From: JAITWN01 sp050486285
GTDB lineage: Bacteria; Pseudomonadota; Gammaproteobacteria; SZUA-140
Reading direction: 5' to 3'
DNA: 64,000 nt
NCBI GenBank assembly: GCA_050486285.1
Contig: JBJHCZ010000001.1
Location: 248,001-312,000 of the forward strand
The notes beneath the pieces are model-generated. The model did not search any database, was not told the DNA's origin, and worked only from the letters and a program-made list of their open reading frames with translations. Every line of letters begins with the position of its first letter. The first letter of the stretch is position 1. Both the position numbers and the translations under genes were made by a program. Below are positions 1 to 8,813 of the stretch, piece by piece.

Positions 1-1
1 G

Positions 2-424
2 CACTACAACGCCGACATCGACGGCGACCGCAAACCCGCCGCGGTCGCCACCCTGCGTGAACGCATCGAAGCGGCCGACGCGCTGCTGATTTTCACGCCG
101 GAATACAACTACAGCATCCCGGGTACGCTCAAGAATGCGATCGACTGGGCCTCGCGGCCGGCCTATCAGTCGCCGCTGGCGCACAAGCCCGCCGGGATCA
201 TCACCGCCTCCACCAGCGCGATCGGCGGCGCAAGGGCGCAGGCGCACCTGAAGCAGGTGCTGGCGAGCACGCTGTCGCCGGTCTACCCGGCGCCGGAACT
301 CGCGCTGTCGGCGGTCGCCTCGCTGTTCGATGAGGCAGGCAAACTGACCGATACCGGCGCGCGCGAGCGACTGCAGCGCTATCTGAACGGCTTCGTCGCC
401 TGGGTCCGCTCCCGGCCGCGCTGA
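2..424 (+). CDS. NAD(P)H-dependent FMN reductase, 5' end outside window
   Basis: About 140 C-terminal residues of a flavodoxin-fold NADPH-dependent FMN reductase (the ChrR/YieF/AzoR-like family that moves electrons from NAD(P)H through FMN to quinones, chromate or azo compounds). The frame is open from the first complete codon. The diagnostic flavin-binding stretch TPEYNYSIPGTLKNAIDW is visible near residues 34-51, followed by a K-P-x-G-I-I beta strand and a GGARAQ loop typical of the family. The N-terminal phosphate-binding loop lies beyond the window edge. It converges on the DUF1499 gene with only 24 bp between the stops. The family is clear but the physiological substrate cannot be read from sequence. 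Confidence 0.88.
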   Translation, partial: HYNADIDGDRKPAAVATLRERIEAADALLIFTPEYNYSIPGTLKNAIDWASRPAYQSPLAHKPAGIITASTSAIGGARAQAHLKQVLASTLSPVYPAPELALSAVASLFDEAGKLTDTGARERLQRYLNGFVAWVRSRPR

Positions 425-448
425 GACGAGCGATCGGCAGGCGCGGCC

Positions 449-1246
449 TCAGCGCCGTGCCTCGACGCGATCGAGGAAGGCGCGAATGCGCAACGCATTG
501 GCGCCGGCATCGCCGCGCCCGACCCGTGACTTCGAACGTACGTCAATACGCGCGCCGGACTCCGTGGCGCTGACGCGCACGACGACGTCGTCACGGAAAC
601 CGAACCAGAAGGTCGTCGCGACGGCCTCGATGCGACCGGACGCGGCATCCGCGTCGATGATCTCCCAGCCCATCGTGCGTGCCGCATCGAGCGCGATCGC
701 GAAGGCGGCATCGACGCCGGTATCGAGATCGAGCGGAACGATGTCGGGATAGGCCGCGCGCTGCTGCGCCGCGACCTCCTCGCCGGCGTAGTGCGGCGGA
801 TTCGGCGCATCGGCGCGCAACGGCAGAACCGCGACGAAGGCCGGAGGATCGACGGTGTCGGTGCTGATGTCGTGGATCGGCGGGACGCTGCGCGCCAGTT
901 GCATCCACTGCAGCGGCACCGAGATCACCGCGACCGCGACCAGCACCACGGCGCCGGCCGCCGCGGTTTCGCGAAAATTCCGGCGCAACAGCGAAATCAG
1001 CAGCGTGAGCAGGGCGAGGGCGCCGCCGGCCAGCGCAATCCACGCAGCCCAGCGCAGCAGGCTGAAACCGGTGCGGAAATCCCACCAGCCCCAGCGATGA
1101 CCGAAACCGGAAAATACGGCGAGCAGCAGGGCGAGGCTGACGACCAGCATCGCGGCGATCACCAGGCGGGCGTTCCAGCGGGCGGGGCGGGGCGGGGCGG
1201 CAGAGGCGGGCATCGGTGGCTCCGTCGGCATCGTCATGACGAGCAT
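449..1246 (-). CDS. DUF1499 family membrane protein
   Basis: A 265-residue protein with three predicted membrane spans (about residues 29-50, 63-87 and 95-112) followed by a C-terminal DUF1499 domain of about 135 residues. The domain is recognised by P-N-P-P-H-Y near its start, by MGWEIIDADAASGRIEA, and by the terminal block DVRSKSRVGRGDAGANALRI, in which a basic/serine loop precedes an invariant asparagine. The function of DUF1499 is unknown. It follows the PilZ-DUF1631-GGDEF-EAL gene by 42 bp on the same strand, so the two are probably co-transcribed. The ATG at 1246 is used; ATGs a few codons inside are equally possible because no strong ribosome-binding site is visible. Confidence 0.85.
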   Translation of the reverse strand: MLVMTMPTEPPMPASAAPPRPARWNARLVIAAMLVVSLALLLAVFSGFGHRWGWWDFRTGFSLLRWAAWIALAGGALALLTLLISLLRRNFRETAAAGAVVLVAVAVISVPLQWMQLARSVPPIHDISTDTVDPPAFVAVLPLRADAPNPPHYAGEEVAAQQRAAYPDIVPLDLDTGVDAAFAIALDAARTMGWEIIDADAASGRIEAVATTFWFGFRDDVVVRVSATESGARIDVRSKSRVGRGDAGANALRIRAFLDRVEARR

Positions 1247-1288
1247 AACGGATGCGACCTCCGCCCCGCAAACGGGGACGGCGGTGTT

Positions 1289-4200
1289 TCAGCCGAGGTC
1301 GCGCAGGCGAATCGGGCGCTCGATCGCGTAGCCCTGCACGTAGTCGACGCCGATCTCGCGCAGCATCCCGAGCACGGCGTCGTTTTCGACGCTCTCGGCG
1401 ATGATCTTCTTGCCCATGAAATGACCAATCTCGGTAATCGACCTGACCACCGCGTAATCAGCCGGATTCTCGTCCATGCCGCGGACGAAATTGCCGTCGA
1501 TTTTGAGATAGTCGACCGGCAGGTTCTTGAGATAGACATACGATGACAGTCCGCTGCCGAAGTCGTCGAGCGAGAATCGGCAGCCGGTCTCGCGCATCGC
1601 GGTGATGAACTCGGCGGCATCCGACAGGCTGGTGATGCCGGCGGTCTCGGTGATCTCGAAACAGACATGCGCCATCGGCGCGCCGCTTCTGGCGATCTCC
1701 TCGCGGAGAAAATCGCGGAAGGTCTCGTCGCTGATCGAGCAGCCCGACAGGTTGATCGCGAATCCACCGGTCTGCTCGAGACGCTCACGATGAGCGGCGA
1801 TATAGCGCAGCATCGTCGAAACCACCCAGCGGTCGATCGCCGGCATGCGCTGGTAGTGCTCGGCGGTGATGATGAAGCGCTGTGGCGAGATCAGCTCGCC
1901 GTTTTCGTCGGTGACCCCGAGCAGCACCTCTCTGTGATGTGGGGTTGCCGTCATGTCACGGGCGTCGACCGGCATGATGCGCTGGCAGCGCAATTCCAGC
2001 GTGCCTTCCGCCAGTGCCCGGTCGATCCGGTTCAGCCACATCAGGGTATCGTTATGCTCTGACCGGGACGCACTGTCGGGGGTATAGACATGATAACGGT
2101 TGACGCCGGCGCTGCGCGCCGCGCGACAGCTGGATTCCGCCGCCTGCAGCAATTCCGACACGCTGTCGAATCCGGCAAGGTCCACGATCCCGAACCCGCC
2201 GGTGATCGTCCTCGCCTCGTCGCCCCAGTGATAACGATAGTCGCGCATCGACGCCAGCAGCCGATCGGCGAAGGCCTGTGTCGATGCGCCATCGCTGCCG
2301 GGGAGGAGGAGGCCGAATTCGTCGGAGCCGAGGCGCGCGATGGTCGACCCGTCGCCGGCGGCGCGCAGCAGATCAGCGATCCCGCACAGCACCCGATCGC
2401 CGGTCTCGTGGCCGCAGACCGTGTTGATCGCGCTGAACTGCGCGAGATCGAGATGAATCAGGCCATGCGGAACCCCGGCCGCGCGCGAGCGGTCGAGCGC
2501 GAGCTGGAGGCGGCGTTCGAATTCCTGGCGATTCAGCAGGCCGGTCAACGCATCGTGAGTGGTCTCGTGCAGCAGCTGGCGATGCAGGTTCTGCAGCATC
2601 GCGTACTGGGCGCGATCCAGCGCCGGTTCGTCCGCGCTTTCGATGATCGCCGCCTCGCCGCTGGCGAAGGCGCGGGCGAGGTCGCCGGCATCGCGGGACG
2701 CTTCCTTCAACCCGAGGACGTTGACGAAGACATAGCGTTCCCGGCCCTTCGATATCCATGCGAGCCGCAGGCGCTGCGGCCGCGCCGGGTCGGTCGCGAA
2801 CAGTACCCAGTCGCCGACCTTCATGCGTCCGATGCGCCTGAGCCATTCGCGCTGTTGCTCGTCGAGATTCGCGCTGTCGGGTACGGTCGCCGGCGCAGGC
2901 TCGGCCTCGCAGCTCGCGATCACCTCGCGCAGGTTCTCGGCATAGGCCCCGTTCTGGACCCGAATCAGCAGATCGAGCTTTTTCAGCGCCTTCGCGAAGG
3001 CCGCCGGGTCGGGCTGTTCCTCGGCGCTGACCGCATCGACGAGGCGGTCGACCTCGCGGCGCAATGCGTCGCCGGCGCCGCCGTCGGCGCCGTCCCGGAG
3101 TTCGAGGCGGGCGATGCGATTGACGACCTCGCGGGCCGCGTGTGCGCGGTCGGTGAAAATGGTGTCGTCGTGCAATGCGAGCTTCAGCAGCGGGACTTCG
3201 AGCCGCCGCAGCCAGGGCTGGACGCTGCTGCCGACCAGTCCGTCATTGTGCAGCGACGCGAACAGCGTATCGGCGACGTCGATGATGCCGTCTTCGCGCG
3301 GCGCCAGACGCTGTCCGCCCTCGACCGCATTGCCGACCGCGCCGAGCACGCGTTCACGCAGCGGGCGCGCGGCTGCATGACTGCCCGCCGCATCCCGCGG
3401 GATCGAGGAGAGTCGGGACAATGCCGCGATGATCTCGTCCGCGCCCAGCGCCGCCGCCGACGGCGTACCGTCAGCGATCGTGGGGGCGATGTCTGCATGG
3501 CCGAACTGCTGTCGCAATCGGCGGATGTCGCGGACGATCGCGTAGAGGTCCTGGCCGCTGCCGCCGCCCGCGCCGTCACCGTCATGGCCGTCGTGAGAGG
3601 CGGGCGATGCCTCCGTTGTCGCGCCGGGTGCGATCTTCGCAGCCGGCGTGGCCGCCGCGCCGCCGCTGCGTTGTTCCCTGCGGACGATCTTTCTGCTGAT
3701 CTCGGGCAGCACGCCGCGCTCCATCAGCAGGGTGTTCAGCTCACGACACAGCGTCTCCATCCAGCCGGTCAACAGCAGCTTGAAGACCTGGTAACAGGTC
3801 TGGCGGACGCCGCGCGCGGGCTGCAGGTGTTCGACCAGCGCCTGGAAGGCCTCCGCGAACACTTGCGGTCCGAAGGGATTGTTCTGATGATCGATGGTCT
3901 TGCCGGTCAGGTGGCCGAGCCGGCGTTCGAGATCGCCGAGCGGCGTACCGACACGGGTCTCGACATGATTGGCAATCTCGCCGACCGAGAGCCACTCCTC
4001 GAGTTCATCATTGCCGAGCAGCGACAGCGGCTGGCTGGCGACCGGCTCGGCCGGTTTCCTGTCATCGGCGTTATGCGCGGCCACGGCGGCCACGAAGCGT
4101 TTCGCGAGATCGGTGTGCTCGCTGCGCAACATGCCGGCGAAAACCGCGCGCGCCTGCTGGCCGCCGGCCGAGGTCAACCCGGCAGCGCCGCCCGTGGAGA

Positions 4201-4720
4201 GTTCGGCGATGATCTGGCTGATCGCATCGTCGACCAGTCGCGCGCTGGCCGCGAGTACGTGATCCCTGCAGGCCGTCAGCAGCGCCTTCGCGGTGGCCGG
4301 ATCGGGTTTCGACGGCGCGACGGTGGTCGCGTCACGGCGGGCTGCGCGCTGGGACTCGGCGCAGCGGACGAGGACGCGCAGCATCGCCGGGTCCGGCGAG
4401 AGCAGTTCGGCGCCGGCGCTGTCGACGGCGGCACGGACGATGCGCGCGCGCAGGACGAGGGTCTGTCCGCTGGTGTCTTCCGGCCAGCGCGCGCGTACCT
4501 CGACGGCATCGCCGATGACCGGCAGCCAGCCGCCGGGATCGCGCGGGGGGTAGACCAGCAGCAGTCCGCCGGCGCAGAAATTACGGATTTCGCAGCGCAG
4601 TCGCGCGCCGCCGTTGCCGCCGATGCAGATCGCCGCGAGGCGCAAGGGGATCCTCGGATAGGCGCGCTTGTCGGCGCCACGCGGCGGAGGATGGGTGATT
4701 CGGGTCGGTGCCTGGGCCAT
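1289..4720 (-). CDS. PilZ-DUF1631-GGDEF-EAL c-di-GMP signalling protein
   Basis: A 1143-residue cytoplasmic protein without membrane segments. An N-terminal PilZ-like domain (about residues 17-125, with KRAYPRIPLRL and NFCAGGLLL) should bind c-di-GMP. A long DUF1631 region (about 130-640) follows, then a GGDEF domain (about 715-870) and an EAL domain (about 885-1143). The cyclase signature reads RLGSDEFG, that is GSDEF rather than GGDEF, so cyclase activity is doubtful. In the EAL domain the motif is EVL, and the metal and catalytic positions look intact (FEITET, DDFGSG, YLKIDG, AESVE, QGYAI), so phosphodiesterase activity is plausible. It is the first gene of a likely two-gene unit with the DUF1499 gene. 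The ATG at 4720 places the PilZ domain at the expected N-terminal position. Confidence 0.9.
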   Translation of the reverse strand: MAQAPTRITHPPPRGADKRAYPRIPLRLAAICIGGNGGARLRCEIRNFCAGGLLLVYPPRDPGGWLPVIGDAVEVRARWPEDTSGQTLVLRARIVRAAVDSAGAELLSPDPAMLRVLVRCAESQRAARRDATTVAPSKPDPATAKALLTACRDHVLAASARLVDDAISQIIAELSTGGAAGLTSAGGQQARAVFAGMLRSEHTDLAKRFVAAVAAHNADDRKPAEPVASQPLSLLGNDELEEWLSVGEIANHVETRVGTPLGDLERRLGHLTGKTIDHQNNPFGPQVFAEAFQALVEHLQPARGVRQTCYQVFKLLLTGWMETLCRELNTLLMERGVLPEISRKIVRREQRSGGAAATPAAKIAPGATTEASPASHDGHDGDGAGGGSGQDLYAIVRDIRRLRQQFGHADIAPTIADGTPSAAALGADEIIAALSRLSSIPRDAAGSHAAARPLRERVLGAVGNAVEGGQRLAPREDGIIDVADTLFASLHNDGLVGSSVQPWLRRLEVPLLKLALHDDTIFTDRAHAAREVVNRIARLELRDGADGGAGDALRREVDRLVDAVSAEEQPDPAAFAKALKKLDLLIRVQNGAYAENLREVIASCEAEPAPATVPDSANLDEQQREWLRRIGRMKVGDWVLFATDPARPQRLRLAWISKGRERYVFVNVLGLKEASRDAGDLARAFASGEAAIIESADEPALDRAQYAMLQNLHRQLLHETTHDALTGLLNRQEFERRLQLALDRSRAAGVPHGLIHLDLAQFSAINTVCGHETGDRVLCGIADLLRAAGDGSTIARLGSDEFGLLLPGSDGASTQAFADRLLASMRDYRYHWGDEARTITGGFGIVDLAGFDSVSELLQAAESSCRAARSAGVNRYHVYTPDSASRSEHNDTLMWLNRIDRALAEGTLELRCQRIMPVDARDMTATPHHREVLLGVTDENGELISPQRFIITAEHYQRMPAIDRWVVSTMLRYIAAHRERLEQTGGFAINLSGCSISDETFRDFLREEIARSGAPMAHVCFEITETAGITSLSDAAEFITAMRETGCRFSLDDFGSGLSSYVYLKNLPVDYLKIDGNFVRGMDENPADYAVVRSITEIGHFMGKKIIAESVENDAVLGMLREIGVDYVQGYAIERPIRLRDLG

Positions 4721-4831
4721 GATCGGGTCGCAGAACGACGTTAGCTGCTTAAGCTATCGGCGTTTTTAGGGTAAGGTTGAATATCGCCGACGGACGCGTC
4801 CGCGCCGGGCGCAACCATGGAGGATAGCGAG

Positions 4832-5260
4832 ATGGGGAGAATGACAGGCTGTGTGGTCGTCGCGGGTCTGGCCGCGATGCTGTGGTGCGGCATCGCGGTC
4901 GCCGCGACGCCGTCGGCGGACGGGGCCAGGGTCTACATCGTCAGCCCGGAGAACGGCAAGGCGGTCAGGAGTCCGTTCACGGTCCGATTCGGGCTCCGCG
5001 GCATGGGCGTCGCGCCGGCCGGCGTCGAGGCTCCGAATACCGGCCATCACCACCTGCTGATCAATGTCGACCCGTTGCCGCCGCTCGACCAGCCGATCCC
5101 CGCGGACGCCAGTCACCGGCACTTCGGTGCCGGCCAGACCGAGGTCGAACTCGACCTGCCGCCCGGTAAGTACACGCTGCAATTGATCCTCGGCGACCAC
5201 AACCACGTCCCGCACGACCCGCCGCTGGTGTCGGAGAAGATCCGCATCACCGTCAAGTAG
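4832..5260 (+). CDS. DUF4399 family secreted protein
   Basis: A 142-residue protein with a Sec signal peptide (MGRMTGCVVVAGLAAMLWC, then cleavage near AVAA). The remainder is one DUF4399 domain with the family hallmarks: YIVSPENGKAV, the histidine cluster GHHHLLINVDPLP, and LILGDHNHVPHDPP near the end. The histidine clusters suggest metal binding, but the role is not established. The start at 4832 is chosen because GGAGGA lies seven bases upstream; an in-frame ATG at 4817 sits upstream of that site and would have none. The gene is divergent from the c-di-GMP gene and convergent with rhombosortase, separated from the latter by a large inverted repeat. Confidence 0.85.
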   Translation: MGRMTGCVVVAGLAAMLWCGIAVAATPSADGARVYIVSPENGKAVRSPFTVRFGLRGMGVAPAGVEAPNTGHHHLLINVDPLPPLDQPIPADASHRHFGAGQTEVELDLPPGKYTLQLILGDHNHVPHDPPLVSEKIRITVK

Positions 5261-5276
5261 CTCGCCAGCCGGCTCG

Positions 5277-5485
5277 CGCCGTCGTCCGGCCCGGGTCACC
5301 GGCGACCACAGCGATATCAGCAGGGGTACGCCCGGGGTCAATGCTTTTCAGGAGCCTCCGAGACAGGATGTCTCGGCGGCAGCCCCCAGGGATGGGTTCA
5401 TGGCGGTCCTGAAAAGCATTGACCCCGGGCGTGCCCCGGATCTACTGCCACAGGAGTCGCCGGTGACCCGGGCCGGACGACGGCG
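5277..5485. repeat. 208-bp nested inverted repeat with hairpin/AGGGATG core
   Basis: The outer arms at 5277-5306 and 5456-5485 are perfect 30-bp inverted repeats. The inner arms at 5329-5353 and 5407-5431 are perfect 25-bp inverted repeats containing GGGTCAATGC. The stretches between outer and inner arms are partly complementary. The central 53 bp hold a small hairpin (CCGAGAC, loop AGGAT, GTCTCGG at 5358-5376) followed 11 bp later by AGGGATG. The element fills the gap between two convergent genes and stops two bases before the rhombosortase stop codon. It could act as a bidirectional terminator, but the sharing of the core with 62379-62472 points to a repeated element. Confidence 0.85.
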
Positions 5486-5486
5486 G

Positions 5487-6101
5487 CTAGCGGCGCCAGT
5501 CGGGATGGGGGTAGAGCGGGCGCAGCAGCAGGCCGGTCGCGAGACCGGACAGCGCGCCGTAGAGGTGGGCGTCGACGATGACCGCGCCGCCGGCGAGATC
5601 CTCGGTGCCGGGCAGCGGGCCGGCCAGTTGTTCCCAGGCCAGCTTCAGCGCGAGCAGGCCGAGCAGCAGCCACTCGGCGCGATAGCCGACATAGAGCCCG
5701 CCGAGCGCGCCGGCGACGAACATGCCGTGCAGCAGACCGGACAGACCGACATACCACTTCAGTTCCGGGTGCAGCGCGAACAGACCGGCGCTGACGCCGA
5801 GCGCGCAGGCCAGCAGCACGATCAGCCACTGGGCCTGGGTCAGGCGGGCGCCGAACAGCAGCCAGATCAGCACGAGTCCGCCGACATTCAGCGCAAAGTG
5901 GCTCCAGTTCAGGTGCACGAGATGGCCGCTCACGAGGCGCCACACCTCGCCGGCGAGGATGGCGTCGCGTTCATAGCGCAGGGACAGCATCGGCAGCAAG
6001 CCGCCGACCATCACCGCCAGCGCCAGCACCGCGATCGCCGCGGGCAGCAGATAGCCGAACCAGGCCGGCATGGCCGCCGTGGAATTGTGCTCAGGATTCA
6101 T
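5487..6101 (-). CDS. rrtA: Rhombosortase (rhomboid-family intramembrane serine protease)
   Basis: A 204-residue polytopic membrane protein of the rhombosortase subfamily, which cleaves GlyGly-CTERM sorting tails on exported proteins. It shows GEVWRLVSGHLVHLNWSHFALN (HxNxxHxxxN), the nucleophile serine in YVGLSGLLHG, and the general-base histidine in DAHLYGALSG, with at least six hydrophobic segments. The length matches the family. The start codon overlaps the end of glnD by 11 bp, which suggests translational coupling. No GlyGly-CTERM protein was found in this window, so its substrates must be elsewhere. Assignment to rhombosortase rather than generic rhomboid rests on the WYVGLSG-type and DAHLYG blocks. 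Confidence 0.85.
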   Translation of the reverse strand: MNPEHNSTAAMPAWFGYLLPAAIAVLALAVMVGGLLPMLSLRYERDAILAGEVWRLVSGHLVHLNWSHFALNVGGLVLIWLLFGARLTQAQWLIVLLACALGVSAGLFALHPELKWYVGLSGLLHGMFVAGALGGLYVGYRAEWLLLGLLALKLAWEQLAGPLPGTEDLAGGAVIVDAHLYGALSGLATGLLLRPLYPHPDWRR

Positions 6102-8727
6102 CGATCGTTCTCATGATCGTGTCGCGCAACCGTTCCAGCCAGGCCGGGTCGCGGATCGGTTCATTGTCCTTGTCGGTGACGAAGAATACATCCTCGACCC
6201 GCTCGCCGAAAGTCGCGATCTTCGCGTTCTGCAGGCGCACGCCGCTTTCGACGAAGGCGCGGCCGATGCGGGCGAGCAGGCCGGGGCGGTCGACTGTCAC
6301 CAGTTCGACGATCGTGCAGCGCTGGCGGACATCGTCGCTGAAGCTGACCTGCGTCGGGATCAGGAAATGGCGCAGGCGGCGCGTCGGACGTCTGGTCACC
6401 CGGATCGCGTTGACGTTGCCCTCGGCGATGCGCCGCGCGATGGTGTCGCGAATCTCGCGGATCGCCCCGCTGTCGCGGATCGGGTTGCCGGCGTCGTCGA
6501 GGACGATATAGGTGTCGAGGGTATAGCCGTTGCGCGTCGTCGTGATGCGCGCGCTGAGCACGTTCAGCATCAGCTGGTCGAGCGCGCTGGTGGTCAGCGC
6601 GAACAGGTGGTCCTGGTCGTGCGTGTAGAGGAAGATCTCGGTACCGCCGCGTTCGGTCTCCTCGCGGATCTCGATCAGCGGCAGCGACGCGGGATCGGCA
6701 TCGAGGATCAGCCGCGCGTGCCAGGCGATCTCGTCGGCGGAATGGCGCAGGAAGTATTCCTCCTCGTCGAACTGCGCCCACAATTCATCGGCGCGCGCGC
6801 GTGCTGACTCCGGCAGCAGCGCCAGCGCGGCCGCGCGCGTCTCGTCGATCATCTCCCGGCTCTCGACCGGGTTGTCGAGGCCGCGCTTCAGCGCGCGCCG
6901 CGTCGAATGGTACAGATCCTTCAGCAGTGCATCCTTCCAGCTGTTCCACAGCGACGGGTTGGTTGCGCGGATGTCGGCGACGGTCAGCAGGTAGAGATAA
7001 TCGAGGCGGTTGTGGTCGCCGACCGCGTGCGCGAACGCGGTGATCACCGCCGGGTCGCTGATGTCCTTGTGCTGCGCCGTCGACGACATCAGCAGGTGCC
7101 GGTTGACCAGCCAGGCCACCAGCCGGCTGTCGTATTCGCCGATGCCGTGATGACGACAGAACTCGAGGGCGTCGGCGGCGCCGAGTTCGGAGTGGTCGCC
7201 GCCGCGGCCCTTGGCGATGTCATGGAACAGCGCAGCGAGGTAGAGCAGTTCGGGTTTCGGTATCGCCTCCGCGATGCGGCTGCACAGCTCGAATTCCCCG
7301 CGATACTCCGGCACCGTGAAGCGGCGCAGGTTGCGCACCACATGCAGGGTGTGATCGTCGACGGTGTAGACATGGAACAGATCGTACTGCATCTGACCGA
7401 CGACCTGGCCGAAGGCCGGAAAATACGCGGCGAGGATGCCGTAACGGTTCATGCGCCTGAGTACGTGGGTCAGTCCGCGCGGCTGGCGCAGGATCTCCAT
7501 GAACAGGCTGCGGCAGCGCAGGTCGTTGCGAAAGCGGTCGTCGATCAGGTGGCGGTGATCGCGGATCAGCCGGATCGTCGATGCGCGCACGCCTTTCAGT
7601 TCCGGATGCTGTTCGAGCAGCAGGAAGACCTCGAGCAGCGCGAACGGATAGCGCTCGAAGACCTTGGGGTCGGCGGCCTCGACGTAGCCGTTGCAGGAAC
7701 GGAAGCGCCGGTTCAGCGGCCGGATCTCCAGCGGCGCGCCGTCGTGCAGGATGACCTCCTGGAACAGTTGCAGCAGCATCTCGTTCAGGCGCGCGATCTC
7801 GGTGACCGCGCGGTAATAATCCTTCATGAATTTCTCGACGCCGAGCCGGCGCGCGTCGTCGGCATAGCCGAACAGGGTAGCCAGCGCGCGCTGGTGATCG
7901 AACAGCAGGCGGTTTTCATTGCGCCCGCTGAGCAGGTGCAGGCCGTAGCGGATCTTCCACAGAAAGGCCTGTCCCTGCACCAGGTCGGCGTGCTCGCTCG
8001 CGGTCAGGAAGCCGTGGCTGACGAGGTCCTCGAGGGTCGCGGCGCCGAAGTGGCGTTGCGCGACCCAGGCAATCGTCTGGATGTCGCGCAGGCCGCCGGG
8101 CCCTTCCTTGACGTTCGGTTCGAGGTTGTAGGCGGTGTCGTGATATTTGCGATGACGGCGCTGCTGTTCCTCGCTCTTGCCGGCGAAGTAGCGGCGAGTC
8201 GGCCATAGCCGGTCCGGCGCCGTGCGTGCCTGCATCGCGCGATGCAGGCCGCCGGCGCCGGCGATCAGGCGCGATTCCATCAGGTTCGTCATCACCGTGA
8301 TGTCGCGTTCCGCCTCCTGCACGCACTGGTCGACGCTGCGGACGCTGTGACCGACGTCGAGGCCGATGTCCCACAGGAAGGCGAGGAAGCGCTCCAGCGA
8401 TTCCCTGTGCGCCGGTTGCGCGCCCTGTTCGAGCACGATCAGCAGGTCGATGTCCGAATGCGGGTGCAACTCGCCGCGGCCGTAGCCGCCGACCGCGACC
8501 AGCGCGATGTCGTCGCTGCCCGGCTCGACGATGCGGTTCCAGGCGCGGGTCATCAGTTCGTCGATGAACCAGGCGCGCTGGACGACCAGATCGGCGACCG
8601 GGGCGCCGCGGCGGAAGCGGTCGTCGAGCGCCTCATTCACCGAATACAGGGTATGGCGGAACAGTTCGACCGGGGTCGAGGTGCCGGCCAGCGCGCGATC
8701 GAAGGAGCCGGTGAAGAACAGCTGCAT
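6091..8727 (-). CDS. glnD: [Protein-PII] uridylyltransferase / uridylyl-removing enzyme
   Basis: An 878-residue bifunctional nitrogen sensor that uridylylates PII when glutamine is low and removes UMP when glutamine is high, thereby controlling NtrB/NtrC and glutamine synthetase. The nucleotidyltransferase motif GGYGRGELHPHSDIDLL lies near residue 80, the HD phosphohydrolase motif LFHDIAKGRGGDHSELG near residue 500, and two ACT domains fill the C-terminal 190 residues (the second begins near TIVELVTVDRPGLLARIG). Length and domain order are canonical. The ATG at 8727 is used; the frame is open upstream to the map stop without ATG, GTG or TTG. It lies downstream of map and is translationally linked to rrtA. 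Confidence 0.96.
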   Translation of the reverse strand: MQLFFTGSFDRALAGTSTPVELFRHTLYSVNEALDDRFRRGAPVADLVVQRAWFIDELMTRAWNRIVEPGSDDIALVAVGGYGRGELHPHSDIDLLIVLEQGAQPAHRESLERFLAFLWDIGLDVGHSVRSVDQCVQEAERDITVMTNLMESRLIAGAGGLHRAMQARTAPDRLWPTRRYFAGKSEEQQRRHRKYHDTAYNLEPNVKEGPGGLRDIQTIAWVAQRHFGAATLEDLVSHGFLTASEHADLVQGQAFLWKIRYGLHLLSGRNENRLLFDHQRALATLFGYADDARRLGVEKFMKDYYRAVTEIARLNEMLLQLFQEVILHDGAPLEIRPLNRRFRSCNGYVEAADPKVFERYPFALLEVFLLLEQHPELKGVRASTIRLIRDHRHLIDDRFRNDLRCRSLFMEILRQPRGLTHVLRRMNRYGILAAYFPAFGQVVGQMQYDLFHVYTVDDHTLHVVRNLRRFTVPEYRGEFELCSRIAEAIPKPELLYLAALFHDIAKGRGGDHSELGAADALEFCRHHGIGEYDSRLVAWLVNRHLLMSSTAQHKDISDPAVITAFAHAVGDHNRLDYLYLLTVADIRATNPSLWNSWKDALLKDLYHSTRRALKRGLDNPVESREMIDETRAAALALLPESARARADELWAQFDEEEYFLRHSADEIAWHARLILDADPASLPLIEIREETERGGTEIFLYTHDQDHLFALTTSALDQLMLNVLSARITTTRNGYTLDTYIVLDDAGNPIRDSGAIREIRDTIARRIAEGNVNAIRVTRRPTRRLRHFLIPTQVSFSDDVRQRCTIVELVTVDRPGLLARIGRAFVESGVRLQNAKIATFGERVEDVFFVTDKDNEPIRDPAWLERLRDTIMRTIDES

Positions 8728-8813
8728 GTCGGTCAGCGACGCGAAAGCCGCCGTTGCGGGCGCAGCGGCGGGATGTTCGCGGGCGTCCTTCGCGCCTGGA
8801 CCCGGAGTGGTGC

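Noticed and set aside
2090..4744. Long plus-strand frame (884 codons) opposite the c-di-GMP protein gene
   Set aside because: It is the antisense shadow of a GC-rich gene; its translation has no domain and is rich in Arg/Ala/Asp as expected for such shadows.
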